Below are positions 36,372-48,822 of a DNA stretch of 64,000 bases, in pieces; within the stretch, counting starts at the first letter, position 1; every line of letters starts with the position of its first letter. The notes below the pieces were generated by a model. That model saw only the letters and a program-made list of their open reading frames with translations, ran no database searches and had not been told where the DNA came from. The stretch comes from Lonicera japonica. Its lineage: Eukaryota; Streptophyta; Magnoliopsida; Dipsacales; Caprifoliaceae. The stretch lies in contig JAKCWG010000839.1 in the NCBI GenBank assembly GCA_021464415.1, positions 393,823 through 457,822 on the forward strand. Direction: 5' to 3'. Made by a program: the position numbers and the translations under genes.

Positions 36372-39300
36372 TTTGATAAGAAAAAGAACTTCATTAAAAA
36401 AGAAAGATTAGTACAATCAACACAATCAGAGAAGACATTGGATGAGAAATCCAACTGGGCACCTAGAATCTAACAAAAAACAACAACAAAACAACAAGAA
36501 GCCTCCTACACTGAAAGGAAACAAAAAGGGTCTAAACAAAACAGAAAATTATCCAAGGAATTAAAAATCTTGGCAGCTTTAGCCCATAGACCGACAATGC
36601 AGCACACCATTGACCAAATTTCTTCCACATTACTGAAACGATCTTCAAAAATTCTCCTGTTCCTCTCAATCCATAAAAACCACACTATAGCATGAACAAA
36701 AAGCTTCCAAATAACCTTATGGACCCCATTACTGCCTTTCAAAAACCAACAGATACCAATAAAATCAGACCATGAACTAGGAACAGCCCCTTCAAAACCA
36801 AAACAAATAAAAGCCTTGGCCCAAATCCTGCTAGAGAATTCACAATGAAGAAGAAGATGATCTGCAGATTCGCCATTTTTCTGACAAAGAACACACCACG
36901 AAGGAGAGATGGACAAGTGAGGTCTTCTATATTGTAACCTATCAAGCGTATTAATTTTGCCGAGTATTGCAAGCCAATTGAAGATCTTAATCTTGGTGGG
37001 AACACTACTTTTCCGAATGAATTCAAAGTGGGGGAATTTCGGCTCCTCGTTAGAATCTAGTAAAGATTCTAAAAAGGATTTACAAGAAATACTCCAGAAA
37101 TATGAGCCTTCCAAGCTCTTTTATCATCCATAATCTGATTAAATTGATAACTCTCGAGTCCGCCCGTAAGAGAAAAGACTTCCTCACTCTCTCTATTATT
37201 CAAGTTTCTGCAAAATTAAAATCCCAGGTAATACCACTGGCCGGATCCCATTTGATAAATGCTTTAATCAATCTTCCTTTATTACAGGATAACTGAAACA
37301 ATCTTGGATAATCACTACGAAGAGGAGAATTACCAAGCCAACAATCTTCCCAAAATCTTACTTTATCCCCTTTCCCAACTGTCAAAGCTGTTCTTTTTTC
37401 AAAGAGATCCCACACACTACCAATAGATTTCCTAGGAGATTTGAGAGTAGCTTTAGGATTTGCCTTTAGTACTGAATCATTGAAAGAAATACCGTGTCTA
37501 CTAGCTATTATAGAATGCTAAAGGGAGTTCTTCTCGAGAGGGAATCTCCACAACCATTTACCAAGAAGAGCAATATTCTTATTTAGCAAATTACCCACGC
37601 CTAATCCACCTTGTTTTTTGGACCTTGACACTATTTTCCCCTTTGCCTTCCCAAAAGAAATCACGCATCAACTGTTCCAACACCATTGCTACTTGACGAG
37701 GCATTTTAAGAATTGACATGTAATATGAAGGAATACTACCCAAAACTGACTGAAGAGGAGTCAATCTACCTCCTCTAGAGAGGTGACTTTTAAACCAGTT
37801 TTCTAACCTCTTAGATATTCTCTCTACAACAGGATCCCAAAAGGCTAAAGATTTCGGATTGCCGTTGAGTGGAAGCCCAAGATAATTCAGCAGCCAATTC
37901 CTAACCGAACAACCCAAACAGTTAGCAATAGACTCCAATTTGTCAGAGGCAATATTTATTCCTGCCACTATGCTCTTTGTCATATTTAATTTTAACCCCG
38001 AGACCAAAGTGAAGACCTCCACCACCTTAGTTAGATTTTTGATAATCTCCTCATTGCTAGAGACAAAAAAAATACTATCATCTGCGAATTGAAGGTGAGA
38101 TAGTCTTACTTTATTAGTGCCGATTTCAAATCCTTTGATGATCGAAAAATCACATGCCTGTTTGACCAATCTACTAAGCACATCCCCAACAAGTATAAAG
38201 AGAAAAGGAGATAGCGGGTCGCCTTGACGTAATCCTCTAGATGCTCCAAAATGTCCCCACGGCTTACCATTTATCATCACAAAAAAGTTTGCCGAAGAAA
38301 GACATCCCCTAATCCATCGTCTCCACCTCCAACCAAAGCCTTTTTTGCACGAGACAAAGTCTAAGAAATCCCAACGTACATGATCGTACGCCTTCTCAAA
38401 ATCTATTTTGAAGATAACACCTTCCTTTTCCATAGACTGGTATTCCTCCAGTGCTTCATTAGCAATTAAGGCTAAATCTAGAATCTACCTACCTTGTACA
38501 AAAGCACATTGAGTTGAATCAATCGTACTTTCCAAAACCTGTTTCAACCGCAAAGAAAGAACTTTTGCTACCACTTTATACAAAGAAGTAACCAAACTGA
38601 TTGTACGGAAGTCTCTGGTACAGATTGAATTAAGCTTCTTCGGAATCAAGCATATGTATGTAGCGTTCATTCTTGCATTCACCGAACCATTTTCAAAGAA
38701 TTCCTTAAAATTCAACAATAAATCATTTTTAATAATCTCCCAACAGTCTTGAAGGGCTGCCATAGTGAAGCCATCCGGACCTGGTGCTTTATTTCTATCA
38801 CAAGAGAATAAAGCCAATTTTATTTCCTCCTCAAAAGGAAGTTCCAATATGATACTGCTATCATTATCTATACAACCCCAATCCAACCCCTCGATGCCCA
38901 AACTTGGACCACAATCATCATTGTATAAATGTTCAAAGAAAGAAACCATCTCTTTAACAATCTCTTCTTCCGTTAAAAGTAAATCCCCACTGTCATTTTC
39001 AAGCTTGCAAATTAGCTTGTTAGTTTTCCTCCAACTTGCTATTCTATGGAACAACTTTGAATTATTATCCCATTCCTTGACTCCTATAATTTTCGCTTTC
39101 TGATTCCACGAAATCTCTTCGTTCAATAGCACCGACTCCAATCTTTGCTTTAGCTCACCTCTAATACTTCTCCCTTGTTCGTCTAAAACACCTTCCTTTT
39201 CCTTTCTATCCCACTCACCAATTTGATTAATAATAGCATTCTTCTCCAATCTAATGTCACCAAACACCTCCTTATTCCATTTTTTGACTTCCCTTTTTAC

Positions 39301-39434
39301 TCTGTTTAATTTCTCCATGAATTTAAAACCCGCCCAACCTACCCCCGAATATCCATCCCACCATTGTTTGAACATAACTTTGAAATCTTTATGTTCTAGC
39401 CACATATTTTCAAATCTGAATGGACTAGGACCCC
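36372..39434 (-). mobile_element. 5'-truncated LINE (L1-type), TSD ATTTCAATATT
   Basis: A 3063-bp minus-strand non-LTR retrotransposon fragment flanked by an 11-bp direct repeat (36361-36371 and 39435-39445). It starts just after where the endonuclease domain would end (WGPSPFRFENMW) and continues through RT to the zinc-finger region. The 3' tail is very short (AAA), and the endonuclease and ORF1 are missing, as expected from incomplete reverse transcription. It lies within the gap that separates the two parts of duplication copy B. Confidence 0.92.
36506..39434 (-). pseudogene. LINE reverse transcriptase, zinc-finger domain remnant
   Basis: Minus-strand frames give an RT with FKIDFEKAYDHVRWDFLD (near 38400), GLRQGDPLSPFLFIL (near 38220) and the catalytic FADD (about 38078-38091). 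After that come LNYLGLPL-type residues (near 37890) and a zf-RVT zinc-binding domain CVLCQKNGESADHLLLHC (near 36860). The frame is broken by an in-frame TAG near 38484 (at the GRQ-type position), by a frameshift near 37620, and by further shifts and a stop at about 37110-37200. The damage is moderate and much of the RT is readable, but it cannot encode an active enzyme. Confidence 0.9.
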
Positions 39435-40130
39435 ATTTCAATATTAGGTGGGCGATTAATTCTAACGGTTAGCTTTAAAAATTTATGGGAGGCAAACTTA
39501 ACTAATATGCATATATTTGCAAATTTAAAAAATAATTTTAATGGTAAAATAGCAATTTTTGAAATTTTTGTGTGTGGGGGGTTGGTTAATTGTTCCCTTA
39601 GTTTGCGTTTCCCACCACCATTGTCCATATGGATTTTTTGTCCAAAAACTTGACAGAAATCTAATTTTAAATAAAAATGATGTGACTCAAACTTTTAAGT
39701 ACCAAAATGAGCATCGAAATGAAAAAATAAAATGAAAAAAGAAGACAAACCTCAAAAATGTGAAAGATCAATTACGAATACAAATGAATCACCCTTGCCT
39801 TGGCATTTATTGAGCCTCTTTGATGGTGATCCTTCCGCACAATGTCAAGATAATGATACATCTAAATAAATTTGAACGCACCAAGTAAGCACCTTCCTCA
39901 TAAAGCACTATGCTACAAATGGATAATTGACATTTTATCCCTTAAAATTTGCTTGTTTTCTCATTTCTTTCTTTAAAAGTCCATTTGTTTCATTTTAGTA
40001 CTCCATGTTTGAGTTGTATCTCAATTTCTTTTTAACTTAGATGTCCCGTCACTTTTTTGAATGAAATGACCGATGAGCTCATCATCAGATGTTGCATCAA
40101 ACATAATAATTTCAATTTTCACTAATAAAA

Positions 40131-41933
40131 ATGGCCGAGTACATTGTTACATTCATTGTTGAAAGAGCTGGAGAGCTGCTGATCAAAGGAGCAAGATTCA
40201 CGTGTGGAGTGCGTGACCAACTTGAAGAACTTCAAGCGGAACTGAGGCAGATGCGTTGCTTCTTAAAAGATGCAGATTGAAGACAAGAGGAGAGCGAGAC
40301 TCTCCAAAACTTGGTGATAGAGATAAGGCAAATCGCTTACGATGCTGAGGACGTGCTTGAATTTTTCGCCTTCAAGGTCTCATCCAGGAGGAGAAGAAGA
40401 GGTATAAGAAATGTCCTCTTGAGATTTGCTTGCATCTTCAACAAAGGAATCGCCATCTACATGGTTGGCTCAAAGATAGACAGTATCAAAATCAAAATCA
40501 GCAAACTCACTGCAAACTTGCAAGGTTATGGCATATGAGCTGTAACAAAAGGAGGAAAAGGTTCGAGCTCTAGTCACGAACGACTAAATCAGCTACGGAG
40601 GTCTTATTCCCACGTTATCGAATTGTTTGAGAAATTGGTTGAGAAATTGGTCAATCAATACTCAGATCATCGAGTTGTTTCCATTTGTGGCACGGGTGGT
40701 TTGTGAAAGACCGCTCTTGCTAAGAAAGTTTATCATCACCCCGACACTAGATGCCACTTTGATAGTTTGGCTTGGGTTTGTATCTCCCGGAACTGGCAAA
40801 AGATGGATGTTTTAAAAGAAATCCTAATCAAACTTTTTCCAGAAGGGATGACGGTGATCAGAAGAATGACAGATGCAGAATTAGTAAAGCTACTTTATGA
40901 GACCCAACAGCAGAATAAATGTTTGGTGGTTCTTGATGACATTTGGTCCTATGATGTTTGGAACACCTTACGACCAGCCTTTCCAGATGGAGACACTGGT
41001 AGCAAAATATTGCTCACTACACTTAAGAAGGATGTGGCTTTTCGCATTGATCCAAATGCTTTTCTGCATCAACTGGGGTTCCTAAACAGAGAAGAAAGTT
41101 GGCCGTTGCTAGTGAAGAAAGCATTCCCAGGAAGAAGAGGTACAGGTAAGTTCATAACCCAATTTTCTAAAAGGCAATTGGTGAACCTAGGGTGGCCATT
41201 GAGCATTTGAGCGTCTAGGCATTCATTTTTTGAATTATATATATAATACTAGACTACTAGTGTAATGCAAATTCACATGAAACATAGTCATTAGGTTCAC
41301 TAACAACAGGAAGATTGGAGCCAAGGTTCCCATTCATACAAGACTATCAATTTATTTCTAGCAACAGTAAAAAGCTGCTTAGGAAAAAGGAAGAAAGAAG
41401 CTACAATAGAAAGAAAAGAGGAAGAAAGTTCCAGATAAGATTAAGCAAAAAATACTTTGTGTGAATGGGAGGAATGGAAGATGGGTTTGCTTATGATGGT
41501 TGATAGGTTCCCTTCCGTTCTCTTAAATGGTAATGTATTTTAACAAAAAGAAAAATTGGCTGTTGTTTAAATATATATATGTATAAATCTTTTATCTGCG
41601 TAGCCCGCCTAACTCGATTAGGTGGCCACCTAAATCCGTCCACCTAATTCATCCAGGGATTAATCAAATGCCTAGGCACAGCTTAGCGCCTATGCTTTTA
41701 TCTTGTGTAGCTGTTTAGTTGAGTAGGAGACTTCCTTAGTTATCCTCTATATGAATTGTCTTGAGAGTGGGCCCATGGTTTTGGGCTTTATTATTGTGTA
41801 AGTGACGACTTTGGGCCCGATTGGGCCATGTGTAGAATTGAGGATTGAAAATATGCCCGAGGCATTTGGCAATAAAGTTCGAGGAGGAGACTCTTGCATA
41901 ATCCAGCATGTCCCTAACGTCACAATCATCTAA
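40131..41933 (+). pseudogene. CNL pseudogene (second copy)
   Basis: Exon 1 (40131-41145) parallels the intact CNL from ATGGCC through RNBS-C and ends at a conserved donor (TACAG|GTAAG). It keeps one frame but has three premature TGA codons: 40278-40280, 40536-40538, and 40704-40706 within the P-loop (GTGGL-stop-K). Kinase-2 (CLVVLDDIW) is intact. It has four extra residues after the poly-Arg stretch and is about 24 bp shorter before the P-loop. After the intron, almost all of exon 2 (GLPL, MHD and LRRs, about 1.5 kb) is missing. Only the last roughly 90 bp (about 41847-41933; MPEAFGNKVRGGDS and a new TAA) remain. No functional product is expected. Confidence 0.93.
41163..41700. repeat. Intronic TIR-like repeat in the CNL pseudogene
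   Basis: This is the diverged counterpart of 3378-3914. It starts TTTTCTAAAAGGCAAT and has the same ATTTGAGCGTCTAGGCA and ATTAATCAAATGCCTAGGCA landmarks. The far end is decayed. It shows that the repeat entered the intron before the two CNLs separated. Confidence 0.5.
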
Positions 41934-42647
41934 TTACCACCGTCCTTGTTGATGAATTGGAGAGGCAGGAATCTAGGTACACCTTTGCTTTATTAGAAAT
42001 GTTATGAACTACTTGTGTAGTTATTTTTTCACTTCATCAATTTTTTATTTATTTTTTATGTAGAACAAGTAGCAGAAGCCTATTTGGCAAGACCGTTGCA
42101 ACCCCACCAGACCCAAAAAAGTGTCGATTGCATAATCACGTGGCGCAGAGAATTCATGTTGCTGTCGATGACGATAAAGCACGTTGTTTTTCAGCTTAAT
42201 TTCTTCATTTAGGCCTCCGAATCCACAAATTTACTATTTATGGCATGTTCAAATTTGCTAATAAGTTGAGTTATTTAGGTTAGATTTGACAGAAGTCAAA
42301 CCCACATGATTCTCAGCATCAACACTGCATGATCCCATGATCTTTGCGATTTTCTATTTTTGGCAATTATTTTGAATTTATTTCATTTCTTGCCATTCTC
42401 CTCCCCAGGGTTTCTTTGTATTGTGAGTGTTTTTCTCTATATTAAATGTTTATTGCTTGCTTAACCATGATTTGCCCATTTCATAACTTTCCGCTACAAC
42501 AATTTTTATATATTTTTATTTTGTTGTCATTTTTAAATTTATTGGATCTCGTGTTATCAAAGAACTAGACTTATTATTGAATTAAAGAATTCTCCTTCGC
42601 ACTTTAGCAGAGAACTACACTGAAGGAAATAATAGATTGAAAACTAA

Positions 42648-43095
42648 CGGTCCATTTGGACCAAGGGAACGGGTAGGGAAGGAAAGGAAAAGAGGAGTAG
42701 TGATTACAAATAACTTGTTGTTTAGAGTAATGAAGGGAGTGGAAAAGAAATGTGGTGGGGGGGGGGGGGGGGGATCGGAGGCGGGATTGTCAATCCCCTC
42801 TATTCCTTATTTTATTTCCTTCCAATATTGGGAGGATTAGGAGGGGAAAAAAAAAAGATTTTAATGAATTATTACCCATAATTCCAAATTTAATCTTAAT
42901 TTGTTAACAATGTTTAAATCACATTCCTTTCCTTTCTTTTCTTCTTTTTATCCAAACGAGTTGCTTCCATTGTTTTCTTTTCCATCCTTAGCTAGCAAAT
43001 ACCAATAAAATTATACTCATTTCTTTCCATTCCATTCTTTCCCCTTCTAATTAACTACTTTCTTTCCATTCCCTTCCCTCAATCCAAATGGACTC
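42648..43095. mobile_element. Tourist-like (PIF/Harbinger) MITE, TSD TAA
   Basis: This 448-bp element has terminal inverted repeats GGTCCATTTGGA and the complement TCCAAATGGACT, with TAA on both sides (42645-42647 and 43096-43098). The matching position in duplication copy A (near 8184) is an empty site. TIR style and 3-bp TSD fit Tourist/PIF-Harbinger. It contains a run of 17 G (42757-42773) and purine-rich/pyrimidine-rich arms, and encodes no transposase. Confidence 0.85.
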
Positions 43096-43559
43096 TAAGG
43101 GTGTGTTTGGGTACATAGAATTGTAATTTTAGAAATTACAATTTCAAATATTTGCAGTTACATTCTTTGGTCAATTTATTGATTTCAATTACAATTCTAA
43201 GATCTTTTGACTATATGTAAAAGTAGTAGCCAAATATCAGGATACGTTCAAACTTTTTGATGATAAGTACTTTGTTCATACAACATTGCTTGACAAAATA
43301 CAAAAAGGTGTGGGTATTGGCACTCTAGGAAAGTACTTTAGCACTCCCAAATAATATTTAGGGGGCATTTTACCATAATCTTTTGTGATGCTTGCGGATT
43401 TTGTGACTAATTTTGAGTGCTAGAGCGTATTATATGAAGTACCAATAGCTACGTTATAATAAATTGTCTTGATTAATAGGTTGAATGATCTTTGTAAGTG
43501 GCAGTGCCTTTAATTTCCGTAACTAGTGGTTTGTATACATTACTGGTTTGAAGAAAAAG

Positions 43560-44250
43560 ACGCATGGCTTTTGGATCAGTTGGCAGATGTCTTTGAGATC
43601 ATTAATGGGCTTGATATTTTTGATGTGTTACAGGTTTTGAAGATGGGGGATGAGTCTCTGTTTCGGATTTTCGGTATGCTTTGTTGTAGTGTTTAGCAGG
43701 ATAGGAGTAGATTGGTTTTTGAGGATAGAAATGCCCAGATGGATTATTAGCAGAGGCAATTGGTTTTCTTGAGTGTTTGATTTTGTCCACCATAATGGGT
43801 GTTCTGCGCCTCTCCCTTAGGTGAAGTTTAAATGTGATGCTTATCTTTTGGCTGGCTACTTGGGCTTGGGTACTGGTTGTTGCATGAGAGATAGTAAATG
43901 TGGCCTGCTCCTAGCTGCTTCAGTGCATAAGGAAGACGTGTTTTTTGTTCTTATGGCTTAGTTGTTGGCAATTGCGGAGGGGCTCGCTCTAGTAGCTGAG
44001 ATTGGTGCGCCTAGAGTGCGTTAATGAATTTGGGTCCATTCATTCAGATATTCAGTTGCTTTCGAGGGACATCGAGGTGTTTTTTAATTTTGTTTCCCGT
44101 AATCATAATAGTGTTGCTCATGATTAGCTTGCTATATATGCTTCTGTTTTGACTTTGTTGGACAGTTGAGACTTCTTATTTTCAGATTGGTTGACGGATA
44201 TTGTTTCTTCTAGTCTAATTTGTCTCGGGTTTAAAGGTAAATGCAAAGTT
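43560..44250 (+). pseudogene. RNase H-domain relic of a LINE (or RVT_3-like gene)
   Basis: Plus-strand reading in one main frame gives DRSRLVFEDRNAQ (near 43710), VKFKCDAYLLAGYLGLGTGC (near 43825), LAIAEGLALVAEIGAPRV and finally SRNHNSVAHDLA (near 44095). This is the order of a plant RNase H (RVT_3) domain of the kind at the 3' end of LINEs. Many stops and frameshifts are present. No RT is adjacent and no TSD was found, so it is an old fragment. Confidence 0.65.
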
Positions 44251-47190
44251 TTCATCAAAATAATTCGTAATTTGTTCTATATTTCCCCTGTTATTTTTTC
44301 ACTTCCACTTCCTGGGGCATGAAGGGCAGTTTATGCCAGCCCTGTTCCTACCATACGTGTTAGGTAAAAACTGAGGCTATTGTGTAGTTGTCTGCGTACA
44401 TTTTTTACTAATATTTTTGTTCAAACACTGTCTGCAGTTATTCTTACAGAAATGTAATTAGTTCTCTCTCTTTCGTTCCTCAATTGCTGTGTCTCATTTT
44501 TTTTAAACTTTCAAACAGTACTAAAACCAAAATCTCTCATCTGTTTCAAGCCATTTGCATGAAGAAACAAAGAAAAACACAAGTAAGAAATTAAGCGCAA
44601 ATGAATTTCAAGACTAATACTATCATGCTCTCAAAGATGTACTATGCTTTTCAAAAATACTTATGATAGTGCATGCCCAATTTATCATTGCCATGGTAGT
44701 ATGGTCACAAGCAAGCTCATAGCGCTAAGTCAATATAGGTATGACACTCACAACTAGCGTCGTTACTATTCAATCGTAATGCTTGGATTCATTATTTGCA
44801 TCACATTTTAGGAATTTTAGTGGGTTCGCTTTTTAAATTGGATAAGCACTATATATTGCAGTAAGCACTCATTTCACAACGTACTCTTTTCTGAAAGGAA
44901 AAAAGTAAGTTGTTTTTCTTGCTTTAGCGTTAAACCATCAACAAACCTTGGATTATATACTCTGAAGCACTAGATTTTGTTCTTTAATTTGTTGTGTTAA
45001 ATTTTGAAGTTTCTATGTATATTGTGCTCAATGTAACCTGTAAGACACTACTCGGATGATGCAAAGGCTGTCTTTCACAATGAGATCTCGTCCATTGGTG
45101 TTATTATCATTGTAACATAATTCTGGCTGGTTTTCAATTTTATCTGTAATGACTTTCAAAATCAATTGTCAATGGATAGAGTAGTTCCTAGATTTTATAT
45201 ATTACTTTGTGAGGATCCATTTTTTCGATGTGGGATTGATAGTCTCAACATAGAGTAATATGATGTGTACATACACTATACTGCCGTAAAATAAAGGTAC
45301 TTATTTTTTCAATTTTTGATCAGAAACTTTTACCGTTGGATTTCAACTTAGGGTGCGTTTGATTGCAAATATGGAATTTGCATGGAAAGAAAATAAGTTC
45401 CAGGCAATTGAATTCCCTAGAATTGAGTTGCATGGAAAATGTTAATTAAATGTGTTTGATTGTCTTAATTTTTTACCCGAAAAATATTGGTTGTTTTATG
45501 GCATTTTTAATGTAGAAAAAATTATTGGTATTTTTTTTTACATAATTCTATAGTCATGATGGATTTTGTTTAATTGAGCTTGATTAGTAGATTTTAAATA
45601 TTAAATTTTTATTAAATTTTGAATTTTTTATTTTAAGCTATGGCATTTTTAATGTAGAAAATGAGTAAAACTTTGTCTCGAAAAATGTGTCAATTGCCTA
45701 GAAAATAAAAACTAAGCCCCCCAAAGAAAATATTTTCAAGCTTTACATGGAAAAGTACATGAATAGTGACAAAAGATGGAATTTGACTGCCCGGAAAATT
45801 TTGTCAATCAAACAGCACAAAAGTGGTAACTTGGGTGAAAAACTCCTATTTTTCATGGAAAATAAAGGCTATCAAACACACCCTTAGTTGATTTGCTTCT
45901 TTTCATTCGTATGTGCAATAATTGTCTTGTAGTTTCCATTCCTGCATATATAATATGTTGCTAGACATAAAACCAAGGGTAAAAGCTACTCTCATTTGTA
46001 CCCGTATGTTCGATTAAAGTTATATTGACATGCTATATATCTTGAATCAAAACGCGCCAAAGTAAAAGCAACTAAAGTCACTCCTTTCTCCGGTCACATG
46101 TTCGATTAAATGTCCAACTGAATATGTAAAATGACACACTGTTTCTTCTAAGCAATCAGATCGATAGGCAACAAAAATCAACCATTAGCTGCTGTAATGT
46201 TTTATTAGAACATTTTTGCCTTTAGAAAGATAATTCACAATGCAGAATGAAAATGGGCAAGCACTTGCAGCAAGCAAAATATTTATCTCTATTAACTTTG
46301 CTAAAGATTTTTTTTACAACTTGAATTATACTTTGAGAAGCTATTGTGATCATTCTCCTTTATCAAGGCTGGTGATGGAATTTATTTGCACCAATTTTCT
46401 TAACTATATGAAAATGTACATTTATGGCCTTGAAATTTTGAGTCATTTTATATGCTATGTTAGCTAGATTGTGTTTTTTCTGTTTGTAACTATTAGTTAC
46501 TATAGCAAAACTTTGCAGGTAAGGATATTCATGCCAATAGTAATAGTTTTATATTTTGATATTCTTATCTCACAATAGCAGTTAAATTAAAGCCACTAAT
46601 TAAAGAATTTAAGTTAGTTTTGCATATTTTTTAGGTTATTGGCCTTTATTTGAATGAAAAATAGCGAATGGAGGTGGCTCCTTTGTAGCCTTCATTGTTG
46701 CCCCACTTTGAAATCGTTTGTACTTGCGATGCAGTAGAATATAATTTCAGCCACATGTGGACGTGAGGGAGTGAGATGGAGACTTCCATGTTAGAGAAAT
46801 CATACGCATGCTTCCTTTATAGCTTTATAAGTTGTTTGGTTTTGAGCTTTTTTCTCTCGGCCCAAAAAAAAAGGGAGGTCTAAAGTATTTTTTTTTGGAA
46901 ATATTACAAATCCTACAAGTAAAATGGAACTCCAAATATGTTCCTAGTGGAAACTAAGGGCCAATGGCCCTTGAGCTAAAACTTTTGGGCAACAATTATC
47001 TTATTCACTCAAGCAAACACCATCACAGGCTTTAATCTCTTCTCCCTCTTGATTGGGTCTCTCTATCTCTCTCCCTGATAATGTTACGACTTTCTTTTCT
47101 TACTTGAGTTCAAGATCCGTGATATTTCTGTTAATCTAATATCTTGCAAGGCTTCTTTCATTAAGTATGGTGGGCAATCACAATGTTTAT
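44250..47190. other. Non-coding DNA between the LINE relic and the Tat element
   Basis: Apart from the MITE at 45351-45883, no known domain, RNA gene or repeat was recognised. Small open frames such as 46240-46467 show no family resemblance and are flanked by AT-rich DNA. Confidence 0.5.
45351..45883. mobile_element. Tourist-like MITE, TSD TTA
   Basis: This 533-bp element has ends GGGTGCGTTTGATTGC and the complement ATCAAACACACCC, flanked by TTA (45348-45350 and 45884-45886). It carries an internal direct repeat of ATGGCATTTTTAATGTAGAAAA (about 45498 and 45642, with one shared core). The TSD size and TIR style fit PIF/Harbinger. Confidence 0.75.
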
Positions 47191-47196
47191 TGAATC

Positions 47197-47852
47197 TTCA
47201 TAGACACTGGAGCCACCTCAAACCTTATGTATTACAGTGCCTTCAAAGCAATGGGCCTCATCACCGAGTACCTGACTTCATCAACGGTGAAGCTAGTCGG
47301 TTTTTTTAGAGAGAAGACCAAATCTCTAGGAATTATCAAGCTCGTTGTGACTCTAAGAATAGCTCTGAAGCAGGTCACCACTATTGCAAAGTTCCTCGTA
47401 TTGGACAAGGCTCCCCACTATAATGTTATCTTAGGCCGGGGCACTCTCAATGAGATCAGGGCTGCTATCTCGACTTGCAGCTTGACCATAAGGTTCCTAA
47501 CCCCCCATAGAGTTGGGGAAGTCAGAGAAAATCAAGTGGAAGCCAGATATTGTCACTTTAGACTTTGAAGGAGGTTAGGACAGCTGACATTGCGGTTGTA
47601 GAGCTCGAAATCGCAGCCACTATGAAGCTGGTTAACGAAAAAGGACCCAATGATCTAGAGAAGTGTGAAATTGATACTCTAGACCCTCGAGATAAAGAAA
47701 AAGAACTCAGAGGCAAGCCAGTTGAGGACCTAGAGGATCTTCCCTTAGACTCGCAGCCTGGTAGGGTATTAAAGATCAGCAATCAACTTAGTGTGAAAGT
47801 CAAAGAAGAGCTCTCCCAGTGCCTACGAGCTAACGCTGATGTCTTTGCCTAG
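47197..47852 (+). pseudogene. Tat element protease and linker remnant
   Basis: DTGATSNLM (from 47203) supplies the catalytic aspartate of a retropepsin. A later HYNVILGRGTLNEIRAAIST (near 47420) is the second conserved protease segment. The frame shifts at about 47565 into a charged linker ending LRANADVFA before a stop at 47850-47852. Confidence 0.8.
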
Positions 47853-48822
47853 TTCCATGATGACATGAAGGGGATAAATCCAGAAGTCATAGTGCACCGT
47901 CTTAATGCTAACCCGGGCTTCAAGCATGCAAGGCAAAAGAAGAGAAACATTGCAGCAGAGAGAAACTTGGCTACCAAATAAGAAGTCCAGAAGCTTCTCC
48001 AAGATGGTTTCATTCTGGAAGTCCACTACCCAAAATGGCTATCCAACGTGGTGCTCATGAAAAAGCACAGTAGGAAGTGGAAAATGTGCGTTGACTTCAA
48101 AGACCTCAACAAGGCTTGCCCAAAGACAATTTTTCACTTTCAAAGATTGATCACTCGTAAATGCATCCATGGGCCAAGAGATGCTGCGCTTCATGGATGC
48201 CAACTCTAGTTATAATTAGGTCAAGATGGCCCCCGAAGACGAAGAAAATACTTCTTTTATCACCAATGAGGGGACCTACTGTTACAAGGCCATGCTCTTT
48301 GGTCTTAAGAACGTTGGAGCTACCTATCAAAGGGCCATATGTACCTTGTTTAAGGACTAGATAGGCAGAAATATAGAGGTCTACGTCGATGACATGCTGG
48401 TCAAAAGTCTCAAAGCCTCCAGCCACGTGGAAGACCTTAATGAAGATTTTGCCATACTCAGGCAGAATGGTATGTCCACTAATCAAGTGAAGTGTGCTTT
48501 CAGAGTAAAGGGAGGAAAATCCCAGGGGTTCATGGTAACGCAAAGGGGAATCGAAGCTAACCCTGAGAAACACAAATTCTAATCAACATGAAGTCTCCGA
48601 CTAAACCAAAATAAGTCTAAAGTTTGGCTGGGTGGGTGGCAGCTCTGAACAGATTCATCTCCAAGGCAACAGACAAGTGCCACCGCTTGGCTCACCAAAG
48701 AAAAAGGAAATTCTGGGCTTGTACCTTGTGGTATCGCAGATAGCTATCAGCTCGGTGTTAATGAAAAATGAAGTGGGGGCAAAACTACCGGTCTATTACA
48801 TAAGCAGAGCCCTGCACGGTGC
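47853..48822 (+). pseudogene. Tat element reverse transcriptase and first part of RNase H
   Basis: The RT is readable across frames: WKMCVDFKDLNKACPK (near 48080), YCYKAMLFGLKNVGATYQRA (near 48270) and the catalytic YVDD (48382-48393). RNase H follows (LYLVVSQIAISSVLMKNE, near 48718) up to ISRALHG, where the solo LTR begins at 48823. A stop at 47850-47852, another before YVDD and frameshifts near 48130 and 48600 make it non-functional. Confidence 0.88.

Larger units (their letters stand above)
34130..43558 (+). repeat. Segmental duplication, copy B (carries the CNL pseudogene)
   Basis: Homology to copy A begins just outside the copia 5' LTR and runs to about 34640. It resumes at about 39530 (upstream of the second CNL) and continues to about 43558. 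The 34.64-39.53 kb gap is later insertions, including the LINE. See copy A for shared landmarks. Confidence 0.78.
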
